From positions 62,001 to 126,000 of the forward strand of contig NZ_JAKGTH010000009.1 of the NCBI RefSeq assembly GCF_021568705.1: 64,000 nt of DNA, given 5' to 3'. Both the position numbers and the translations under genes were made by a program. The notes below the pieces were generated by a model. It saw nothing but the letters and a program-made list of their open reading frames with translations, made no database searches and was not told the origin of the DNA. Positions 1-6,552 of this stretch are shown here, piece after piece. The stretch's first letter is position 1. Every line of letters starts with the position of its first letter. This stretch comes from Gillisia lutea. GTDB taxonomy: Bacteria > Bacteroidota > Bacteroidia > Flavobacteriales > Flavobacteriaceae.

Positions 1-851
1 ATCACTTTTAATTCTGAAGTCATTCTCTTGAATACTTCCTCCTTCGCTTCTGGATATCGAAGTAAGAGTCCTTTTTTGCAAAGCTGCTCGAGAAGAGCTT
101 CATCTTTCGCCTCACTTTCGCTAAAAACCTGCTGATTTTGAGGTTTTCTATCTTCTGAAAAATCGAAATCTATACTACACGCATCGAGGAGTTTTTGGGT
201 GTTTTGCAAAATAAATTCAAAGTCCTGAAAGGCTTCTTCTAGCATTTCAATAGATATCATCTGCTCTTCTAGCTTTGCTTGTTCTTCTGAAGGGAGTTTG
301 CTTAAAAGTGTATTATTATCAATAGCTCGTAGCAGTCTATGTGCGTTGAAATCTCGTTTATTACGAAAAGTTACGGGTTGAAGTACGACTAGTTTATGGG
401 TGAGTTCTTTCAGTTTTGAGAAGCGAAGTTTGCGCAATTCGCTTATGGAAACGCCAATAAATTCATTATGGGCAAAATCTTTAACTTCTGCGGCCATTAT
501 GTTTTCAAAAGGGTAAACAACAAAAGCATTCTTGAAAAAAGGTGCTTTCTCAGGAACTAGCTGCTTCTTATAAAGTAGCTGTGATAGGAATATATTTATT
601 TCATTAAAGCCTTCGTTGTTTTGTGCAATAGCTACAAATTGTTGTTGCGCTCCATTCCTGAAATCTACACCCAATACTGGTTGTATATTGTAGTCTTTTG
701 CTTTTCGAACAAAGTTGAGGCAGGCAGAGGTGTTGTTGATATCGGTTAACACCAATTTTTCAATACAATTCTGCTTTGCAAGTTCCAGCAATTCCAGTTC
801 TGAAAAAGTGCCGTAGCGCATACTATAATATGTGTGATTGTTTAAATACAA
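1..851 (-). CDS. DNA polymerase III alpha subunit-type (DnaE-like), N-terminal part, runs off the window
   Basis: About 283 residues of the amino end are present; the rest lies before base 1. The protein opens with YLNNHTYYSMRYGTFSE and continues with LTDINN and PVLGVDF, the pattern of the PHP domain at the start of C-family replicative polymerases. The first ATG (819-821) would cut off the conserved start. A TTG at 849-851 restores it, and an in-frame TAA lies two codons upstream of that TTG, so TTG is the best start. It lies 36 bases downstream of dinB on the same strand, so the two are probably one transcript. With a Y-family polymerase and an S24 repressor next door, this may be a damage-induced DnaE paralogue rather than the replicative enzyme. 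That is inference, because the catalytic palm is outside the window. Confidence 0.85.
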   Translation of the reverse strand, partial: MYLNNHTYYSMRYGTFSELELLELAKQNCIEKLVLTDINNTSACLNFVRKAKDYNIQPVLGVDFRNGAQQQFVAIAQNNEGFNEINIFLSQLLYKKQLVPEKAPFFKNAFVVYPFENIMAAEVKDFAHNEFIGVSISELRKLRFSKLKELTHKLVVLQPVTFRNKRDFNAHRLLRAIDNNTLLSKLPSEEQAKLEEQMISIEMLEEAFQDFEFILQNTQKLLDACSIDFDFSEDRKPQNQQVFSESEAKDEALLEQLCKKGLLLRYPEAKEEVFKRMTSELKV

Positions 852-887
852 TTTTTAGGTAGCTGTTATAAATTTCATGTATTCGAT

Positions 888-2102
888 TTATTGTTTTCTA
901 TGAGCCAGGATAATGGGAGGTTCACCATTAAAAGGATTGGTCATTCGGCCTATGGTCTTGGCGCCTAAAGAAGAAGCGCGAAGCACACTTCTATCCCCAT
1001 ACCTGTTTCTTATAGTGTCCATCGCATTATAGAGTTGTAACACCTCTTCATTGTCATCAAACAGATTGATCTGGTAATTTCCTCCGGCCATATGACTAAA
1101 CCTGATGCCTATTAATCGTACCAATAGCCTGCGGTTATATAGTTTTTTGAATAATTCCTGAATCTGCGGAATTAAAATATGATCGGCACTGGTATAGGGA
1201 ATCTTCAGCTGTTTTGTATACGTGTTGAAGTCGGAATATCTTATTTTAACGGCAATGCAAGAGGTTAATTTATCACCCCGCCGCAATTGGTAGGCGAGAT
1301 TCTCTGTCATTGCAATAAGGATGGACGAAAGCCGATGCACATCGATGGTGTCCTTATCAAAAGTCCGCTCGGTAGATATAGATTTTCTTTCAGAATAAGG
1401 AATAACAGGCGTATGGTCTATACCATGTGCCCGTTGCCAAATAGTGGTGCCGTTAGCTCCCAATACTTTTTGCAACATTTCTAAGGGCATTTCCTGAATG
1501 GTTTTAATTTGTCTTACGCCTAAATTTCGGAGGGTTTGATAGGTTTTATCTCCCACCATGGGAATTTTTCTTACAGAAAGCGGTGCCAGGAATTCTCGCT
1601 CAAATCCGGAATCAATCTTAAGTTGATTATTGGGTTTTGCTTCGTTGGTTGCTACTTTAGAAACTACTTTATTTACCGAGAGTCCAAAGGAAATAGGTAA
1701 GCCGGTTTCCCGGATGATCCTTTTTCGTAATTCTGAAGCGTATTTATAACAGCCAAAGAAGCGATCCATTCCAGTAAGATCGGCATAGAACTCATCAATG
1801 CTTGATTTTTCAAATAACGGAACATCTTCTTTTATAATATCTGTTACATTCGTAGAATATTTAGTGTAAGTGCCTGCATTGCCTCTAATTACAGTAGCTT
1901 CCGGGCAAAGTTGCTTTGCCAGTTTCATAGACATCCCGGAATGTACCCCAAAGGCACGGGTTTCGTAGCTACAAGCAGCCACCACGCCACGATCACTTGT
2001 GCCGCCTACCAATAATGGTCTGTTTTGTAAACGCGAGTCAATAATGCGCTCTACAGAAACATAAAAGGTATCCAGATCCATATGTAAGACAGTTTTAACC
2101 AT
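888..2102 (-). CDS. dinB: DNA polymerase IV, Y-family translesion polymerase
   Basis: 404 residues, slightly longer than typical DinB. It starts with HMDLDTFYVSVE (first catalytic Asp in the palm) and has the second acidic pair in KSSIDEFYADLTG. A helix-hairpin-helix region follows (IPMVGDKTYQTLRNLGV) and then a little-finger domain. It copies past damaged template bases without proofreading. It is divergent from the S24 repressor gene at 2216, with operator-like palindromes in the 113-base gap, and is followed by a dnaE-like gene. A -7-like box (minus-strand TAATTTTG, 2134-2141) would start transcription about 28 bases before the ATG. Expression is therefore probably damage-inducible through the neighbouring repressor. 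Confidence 0.95.
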   Translation of the reverse strand: MVKTVLHMDLDTFYVSVERIIDSRLQNRPLLVGGTSDRGVVAACSYETRAFGVHSGMSMKLAKQLCPEATVIRGNAGTYTKYSTNVTDIIKEDVPLFEKSSIDEFYADLTGMDRFFGCYKYASELRKRIIRETGLPISFGLSVNKVVSKVATNEAKPNNQLKIDSGFEREFLAPLSVRKIPMVGDKTYQTLRNLGVRQIKTIQEMPLEMLQKVLGANGTTIWQRAHGIDHTPVIPYSERKSISTERTFDKDTIDVHRLSSILIAMTENLAYQLRRGDKLTSCIAVKIRYSDFNTYTKQLKIPYTSADHILIPQIQELFKKLYNRRLLVRLIGIRFSHMAGGNYQINLFDDNEEVLQLYNAMDTIRNRYGDRSVLRASSLGAKTIGRMTNPFNGEPPIILAHRKQ

Positions 2103-2121
2103 AATGTAATTCCTTCTATTC

Positions 2122-2136
2122 TTGGAATATTTACAA
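2122..2136. promoter_or_regulatory. Degenerate operator-like site in the dinB promoter
   Basis: TTGGAATATTTACAA shares the TTGGAAT half-site with the two better sites at 2141 and 2183, but its second half differs at two positions. It overlaps the -7 box and the expected transcription start of dinB on the minus strand. Confidence 0.4.
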
Positions 2137-2141
2137 AATTA
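2134..2141 (-). promoter_or_regulatory. -7 box of the dinB promoter
   Basis: The minus strand reads TAATTTTG, a full match to the Bacteroidota TAnnTTTG box. No good -33 TTG is visible at the usual 19-21 base distance. Confidence 0.5.
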
Positions 2142-2155
2142 TGGAATAATTCCAT
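2141..2155. promoter_or_regulatory. Palindromic operator, candidate S24-repressor site
   Basis: ATGGAATAATTCCAT is a perfect palindrome of two 7-base arms around one base. It sits just upstream of the dinB -7 box. A very similar palindrome lies in the promoter of the repressor gene itself (2183-2197), 42 bases away. Confidence 0.65.
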
Positions 2156-2182
2156 TAAATAGGATATAGTCCAATGTTAAAA

Positions 2183-2212
2183 TTGGATTTATTCCAAAAA
2201 GAATTATATTTG
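2183..2212 (+). promoter_or_regulatory. Promoter of the S24 repressor gene, overlapped by an operator
   Basis: TTG at 2183-2185, a 19-base spacer and TATATTTG at 2205-2212 match the Bacteroidota -33/-7 consensus. The near-palindrome TTGGATTTATTCCAA (2183-2197) covers the -33 element and the first half of the spacer, the expected place for autorepression. With the start about four bases after the box, the transcript would begin at or next to the ATG at 2216, so it may be leaderless. Confidence 0.65.
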
Positions 2213-2215
2213 TGT

Positions 2216-2983
2216 ATGGGAACAGATATAACACCCGAAGTTAAACGCTTCAAGGAAATTCGAGATGATCATCATTTTACGCAGGCAGAATTTGCCGAAT
2301 TATTAGGGATCAAAAATTCGACGGCAGATATTGAACGGGGACGAACAAAACTTTCTGGAAAGGTGGTGGCCGAACTATTAAGACAGTTTGGAGTAAATCC
2401 GTTATGGTTATTTGGGGATAGCGGTCAAAAATATCTCCCTGTTAATAGAGGAGATGTCACTCCAAAGGTTATTACGGTTAACAGCGCCGAGGAAGAGAAT
2501 ATCGTATTGGTAAACCAGAAAGCTGCTGCGGGTTATCCTCATAATGTCCAGGATGTAGGCTGGTATCAGCAATTGCCAGCTTTTGATATTCCATTACCTG
2601 AATATAGAAATGCTACATATCGAGGTTTTCAGGTTGAAGGAGATAGTATGACGCCTAATCTGCTTCCGGGAGAATGGGTACTGGGAAAAGCAATTTCCAG
2701 CATTCAGGAAGTAAGTAACAGCAAGATTTATGTAGTTGTCCTTTATGATTCAGTATTAGTGAAGAAGATTAGGAAATTGGAAGATCTTTCTAAAGTTTTA
2801 CTCATTTCCATTAATGAAGAATATGCGCCTGTAGAAGTAATGGTAGGAGATATACAGGAATTATGGCAGGTAAACAGTAAGCTTACCTTTAGTTTAGATG
2901 CCACTTCAGAAAATGGGTTGTTAAGGCAATTACAACAATCTATGGAAGAGCTTAAAAGCGAATTCAAAACTTTTAAACAATAA
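2216..2983 (+). CDS. XRE/S24 LexA-like autocleavable transcriptional repressor
   Basis: 256 residues from the ATG at 2216. An earlier in-frame ATG at 2174 would add 14 residues, but it lies upstream of the predicted transcription start. Residues about 10-65 form an XRE helix-turn-helix (FTQAEFAELLGI). The C-terminal half is an S24 peptidase: an Ala-Gly cleavage site in KAAAGYPHN, the catalytic Ser in VEGDSM and the catalytic Lys in SVLVKKIR. Such proteins repress damage genes until RecA filaments trigger self-cleavage. It is divergent from dinB and dnaE, and the shared spacer carries two strong palindromes, one on its own promoter. It is not canonical LexA, which has a winged helix rather than an XRE domain, but it probably plays the same role here. 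Confidence 0.9.
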   Translation: MGTDITPEVKRFKEIRDDHHFTQAEFAELLGIKNSTADIERGRTKLSGKVVAELLRQFGVNPLWLFGDSGQKYLPVNRGDVTPKVITVNSAEEENIVLVNQKAAAGYPHNVQDVGWYQQLPAFDIPLPEYRNATYRGFQVEGDSMTPNLLPGEWVLGKAISSIQEVSNSKIYVVVLYDSVLVKKIRKLEDLSKVLLISINEEYAPVEVMVGDIQELWQVNSKLTFSLDATSENGLLRQLQQSMEELKSEFKTFKQ

Positions 2984-3015
2984 AAAAATCCATCTTGGTT
3001 AAGGATGGATTTTTT
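2983..3015 (+). terminator. Intrinsic terminator of the S24 repressor gene
   Basis: A 12-base stem, AAAAAATCCATC paired with GATGGATTTTTT, around a short loop, ends in a T run directly after the stop codon. Confidence 0.85.
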
Positions 3016-3038
3016 AGGTTTAGTTGGTTTAGAAAATG

Positions 3039-3158
3039 CTAATCTACAGCATCTTCAACATCGTCGGCTACTTTCTCTACCGTAGATTTCTCACGGCATG
3101 AAGTGAACATAATACTTGTAGTAAATGTAAGCGCCATCAATAAAACTATTTTTTTCAT
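3039..3158 (-). CDS. Very small lipoprotein of the SCRE family (39 aa)
   Basis: A short gene easily missed by length cut-offs. It starts MKKIVLLMALTFTTSIMFTS and continues CREKSTVEKVADDVEDAVD. A lysine n-region, a hydrophobic stretch and a TSC lipobox predict lipidation at Cys21, leaving a mature peptide of 19 residues. Signal, lipobox and the CRE motif after it are shared with the next two genes (3257-3529, 3641-3877), and its tail resembles the repeated VADD/EDAV motifs of the 90-residue paralogue. That conservation is the main argument that it is real. Function unknown. Confidence 0.7.
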   Translation of the reverse strand: MKKIVLLMALTFTTSIMFTSCREKSTVEKVADDVEDAVD

Positions 3159-3256
3159 AATTTAGAATTTATTGGTTTTTGTATTAATTGAACAATTATA
3201 ATTAATCTGCAAATGGGTTAGTTTCTGTAGATCGCTTATAATTAAAAAGTTCAATA

Positions 3257-3529
3257 TTATATATCGTCCGTTCCTTCAACTTCAGCTTCTACTTCGTCAG
3301 CTCCTTTTTTTACTGCATCTCCAACATCATTGGCTGCATTTTCAACTGCATCGCCAGTGTCTTCAGCAGCTTCTTCGATATCATCTGCTACATCATCCAT
3401 GTCATCAGCTACGTCATCCATATCATCAGTCATTTCAGTGTCATCAGTTTTGTCGTTTTTTTCTCTACAAGAAGTGAAAAATACGCTTAAAGTTAGGGCT
3501 GTTGCTAATACTAAAAATTGCTTTTTCAT
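3257..3529 (-). CDS. Acidic repeat lipoprotein of the SCRE family (90 aa)
   Basis: A signal peptide with lipobox FFTSCREKND is followed by about 65 strongly acidic residues with 7-residue repeats (DMDDVAD twice, then EEAAED, GDAVENA, GDAVKK). The repeats suggest a long amphipathic helix, as in other small envelope-stress lipoproteins of flavobacteria. It lies between two paralogues on the same strand with gaps of about 100 bases, so each may have its own promoter. A 67-residue frame on the opposite strand is a low-complexity shadow. No enzymatic domain is visible. Confidence 0.8.
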   Translation of the reverse strand: MKKQFLVLATALTLSVFFTSCREKNDKTDDTEMTDDMDDVADDMDDVADDIEEAAEDTGDAVENAANDVGDAVKKGADEVEAEVEGTDDI

Positions 3530-3640
3530 TTGATAAAATTTATATTGGTTAGTTAGGTTTTAAGTGATTGGGTATTGTATTGAGTTATAAATATATACAA
3601 AAACCTTAAGCTCACTAATTATTTATGTGTTTTTTCTTAA

Positions 3641-3877
3641 TTAGTTGTCGTCACCTATTTTTTCGATCTCTTCATCGATCTCTTTATTAACTTCTTTATC
3701 TACCTTTTTTGCGGTACGTTCTAAAATACCTTCTTGCTCAGGTTCTTTCTCGGTAGCCTCTATTTTTTCAACTTCTACTTCCTTAATTACTGTTTCTTTT
3801 TCGGGAGTTTCTCTACAAGAAATAAGACTTGTAGCCGAGGTTAATGCTAAGGCAGTCACTAAAATAACTCTTTTCAT
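3641..3877 (-). CDS. Charged lipoprotein of the SCRE family (78 aa)
   Basis: A signal peptide with lipobox SLISCRETPEK is followed by a very charged region rich in Glu and Lys (VIKEVEVEKIEATEKEPEQE, then a KKVDKEVNKEIDEEIEK helix). Lipobox and the CRE motif match the two neighbours at 3039 and 3257; the rest has diverged. It is probably anchored in the periplasm or outer membrane. Function unknown. Confidence 0.8.
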   Translation of the reverse strand: MKRVILVTALALTSATSLISCRETPEKETVIKEVEVEKIEATEKEPEQEGILERTAKKVDKEVNKEIDEEIEKIGDDN

Positions 3878-3991
3878 AAGTAATTGTTTGTTATTGTACA
3901 GGTCGAAATTACTATTAATATGAATCGAACACTTATTTTTTTAGATTTTTTTAATAAATTTTAAAGATATTTTTAGTTTGTATTGATGAAA

Positions 3992-5242
3992 TTAAGATAA
4001 TTTAACATTTTTATGATTCAAATAGGTTTTAATCACCTGGGTAGCGCCAGTATTGGAACTAATGAAATGTCCCGCAATCATCCCCGTTTTTTGTCTAAAA
4101 TCTACATCTTTCAGCAGTTTTTGAAGAATATCCTGAAACTCCTTTGTGTTTTTTACTGAATATAAGCCTGCTAGTTTCTGCAATTCGATAGCTTCCGGAA
4201 ATTTGCTGTAATTACTACCTATTATAATAGGTATTCCAAAAGTGGCCGGTTCTAAAATATTATGCAGACCCGTAGTTCCAGTCGCGCCACCTACAAAAGC
4301 GATATCGCCATAGCTATAGATCTTGCTTAGTAAGCCTATGGTGTCTATTATAAAGACCTGATAGGAGGAAAGTTCTTTCCCTTGTTTTTCAGAATAAAGA
4401 ACTGTTCTTTTGTTGAGGCTATTTTTAAATTTTTGGATCTGTTCCGCTTTAATATTATGCGGTGCAATGATGAATTTTACTTCGGGGGAAGAGTTATTTA
4501 TGAATTCCTGAAGCATTGCTTCATCCTCTGGCCAGGTGCTACCGGCAACAATACACGTTTTATTTTCTTTAAAATCTTCTATAAAATCAAGTTTGTTATC
4601 TTGTTTTAATTGATTGGAAACTCTATCAAAACGGGTGTCGCCGCTTACATTTACATTTTGAAACCCGATAGAATTCAAAAGTACTTTTGAGCTTTCATTT
4701 TGTACAAAGAAATGCTGAAAGCTTGTCAGTGATTTTCGCATCCATTTTCCGTATGATTTAAAAAATAACTGATTAGCGCTAAAGCCACCAGAAATTAGAA
4801 AGCTTGGGATGTTCCTCTTTTTTAATTCATTTAAGTAGTTTGGCCAGAAGTCATATTTTACAAAAAAACTCATTTCAGGATGTGCCAGTTCTAAAAATAA
4901 CCTAACATTTCTTCTAGTGTCCAGAGGCAAATAAACTACAGCATCGGCTATGGGAGTATTCTTTTTAACTTCATATCCCGAAGGTGAGAAAAAACTAAGT
5001 ACGATCTTATGTTGGGGATATATGTTTTTTACGACTTCTATGATGGGAAGTCCTTGTTCAAATTCACCTAAAGATGCTACATGAAACCAAATTACTCTGT
5101 CTTTCTGCTGTATCTTAGAGTTTAGAATTGAAAAAGTGTTTTTTCTTCCATCAACAAAAAGTTTCATTTTAGAATTAAAAAACGCTGTTATTGGTAGAAC
5201 TGTTTTTACTAACCAAATCGATAAATTATAAAGTAGTTGCAA
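3992..5242 (-). CDS. waaA: 3-deoxy-D-manno-octulosonic acid (KDO) transferase
   Basis: 416 residues, usual family length. It transfers KDO from CMP-KDO to the lipid A precursor at the inner face of the cytoplasmic membrane. The N-terminal region has a hydrophobic anchor and then FNSKMKLFVDGRK, followed by WFHVASLGEFEQGLPI in the GT30 N-domain. The C-terminal domain shows AGSTWPEDE, FVGGATGTTGLHNILEP and the acidic EP motif that binds CMP. The start codon is TTG (5240-5242): no in-frame ATG lies nearby, and family members begin with a similar LYNL segment. It is divergent from the aminotransferase at 5339. Confidence 0.93.
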   Translation of the reverse strand: MQLLYNLSIWLVKTVLPITAFFNSKMKLFVDGRKNTFSILNSKIQQKDRVIWFHVASLGEFEQGLPIIEVVKNIYPQHKIVLSFFSPSGYEVKKNTPIADAVVYLPLDTRRNVRLFLELAHPEMSFFVKYDFWPNYLNELKKRNIPSFLISGGFSANQLFFKSYGKWMRKSLTSFQHFFVQNESSKVLLNSIGFQNVNVSGDTRFDRVSNQLKQDNKLDFIEDFKENKTCIVAGSTWPEDEAMLQEFINNSSPEVKFIIAPHNIKAEQIQKFKNSLNKRTVLYSEKQGKELSSYQVFIIDTIGLLSKIYSYGDIAFVGGATGTTGLHNILEPATFGIPIIIGSNYSKFPEAIELQKLAGLYSVKNTKEFQDILQKLLKDVDFRQKTGMIAGHFISSNTGATQVIKTYLNHKNVKLS

Positions 5243-5287
5243 GCTTTCTGTTTTGAATGCTAAAATACTTCTTTCCTGAAAATTGCA

Positions 5288-5318
5288 TTGGTGGTAGGAG
5301 CGATATTTCGTATTTTCG
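5288..5318 (+). promoter_or_regulatory. Promoter of the DegT-family aminotransferase gene
   Basis: TTG at 5288-5290, a 20-base spacer and TATTTTCG at 5311-5318 fit the -33/-7 pattern with one mismatch. The predicted start is about 17 bases before the ATG. Confidence 0.5.
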
Positions 5319-5338
5319 CGGCATTACAACAAAAATAG

Positions 5339-6472
5339 ATGAAAAAGATACAAATGGTTGACCTTCAAGGTCAATATAAACTTATTAAAGATCAAATCAA
5401 TAATTCTTTTGATGAGATCATGCAATCTTCGGCATTTATCAACGGACCGGAGGTTCAGAATTTTCAAAAGGAATTAGAGGAATATTTAGGTGTTAAACAT
5501 GTAATACCTTGTGCTAATGGTACCGATGCGCTTCAAATTGCAATGATGGGGTTAGGGTTACAGCCAGGGGATGAGGTTATTACGGTAGATTTTACTTTTG
5601 CGGCAACGGTAGAGGTTATTGCGTTATTGCAATTAACCCCTGTCTTGGTAGATGTAGAGCCAGATACTTTCAATGTAGATCCTGAAGCTATTAAAAAAGC
5701 AATTACTCCTAAGACCAAGGCTATAGTTCCTGTGCATTTATTTGGGCAAACAGCCAATATGGATGCTATCATGGAAATTGCAAAGGCTCATAATTTATAT
5801 GTTATTGAAGATACCGCGCAGGCGATTGGTGCCGATTTTCACTCGAAAGAAGGAAAAACCTATAAGGCCGGGACCATAGGAGATGTTGGTTCAACTTCAT
5901 TTTTCCCTTCTAAGAACTTAGGCTGTTATGGAGATGGTGGTGCTATCTTTACAAATAATGATGAGCTGGCTCATACTATTCGCGGAATAGTAAATCATGG
6001 TATGTATGAAAGATATCATCACGATGTGGTGGGAGTGAATTCCAGATTAGATAGTTTGCAGGCAGCGGTATTACGTGCAAAATTGCCAAATCTTGATATG
6101 TATAATGAAGCCAGAAAGGATGCATCTCTAAAATACGATAAGGCTTTTGCAGGGCAGGAGCATATAATTGTGCCGTTTCGCTCAGGTGATTCTGATACGC
6201 ATGTTTTTCATCAATATACTCTTAAAATTACCAATGGGAAACGAGATGCTTTGGTGAAACATTTGAATGAAAATAATATTCCTTGTGGAGTTTATTATCC
6301 AATTCCATTGCACAGCCAAAAAGCTTATAAGGATTCTAGATATAATGAAGCCGATTTCCCGGTGACTAACCAATTGGTGAAAGATGTGATCTCTTTGCCT
6401 ATGCATACCGAATTGGAAGATGATCAAATTGACTTGATCACTAAAACCATTATCGATTTTGTGAATGACTAA
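5339..6472 (+). CDS. DegT/DnrJ/EryC1/StrS family sugar aminotransferase
   Basis: 377 residues, typical for PLP-dependent sugar aminotransferases. ANGTDALQIAM is the cofactor phosphate-binding segment, VIEDTAQAIGA contains the Asp that contacts the pyridine ring, and FPSKNLGCYGDGGA holds the Schiff-base lysine. It probably aminates a nucleotide-linked keto-sugar for LPS, capsule or protein glycosylation. Standing next to waaA is compatible with an LPS role, but no other sugar-biosynthesis genes surround it and the substrate cannot be read from sequence. Confidence 0.9.
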   Translation: MKKIQMVDLQGQYKLIKDQINNSFDEIMQSSAFINGPEVQNFQKELEEYLGVKHVIPCANGTDALQIAMMGLGLQPGDEVITVDFTFAATVEVIALLQLTPVLVDVEPDTFNVDPEAIKKAITPKTKAIVPVHLFGQTANMDAIMEIAKAHNLYVIEDTAQAIGADFHSKEGKTYKAGTIGDVGSTSFFPSKNLGCYGDGGAIFTNNDELAHTIRGIVNHGMYERYHHDVVGVNSRLDSLQAAVLRAKLPNLDMYNEARKDASLKYDKAFAGQEHIIVPFRSGDSDTHVFHQYTLKITNGKRDALVKHLNENNIPCGVYYPIPLHSQKAYKDSRYNEADFPVTNQLVKDVISLPMHTELEDDQIDLITKTIIDFVND

Positions 6473-6503
6473 AAACTTCAAAATAGTTTAAAAAATCAAA
6501 AAC

Positions 6504-6535
6504 CGGATCTATTATAAATAGATCCGTTTTTTTTT
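6504..6535 (+). terminator. Intrinsic terminator after the aminotransferase gene
   Basis: A perfect 9-base stem, CGGATCTAT/ATAGATCCG, with loop TATAA is followed by nine Ts. Confidence 0.9.
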
Positions 6536-6552
6536 AATTAACATTTATAATA

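Noticed and set aside
3330-3533. Serine-rich 67-residue frame on the plus strand over the acidic lipoprotein gene
   Set aside because: It is the complement of GAT/GAA-type repeats of the real gene on the minus strand, with no homology-like features.
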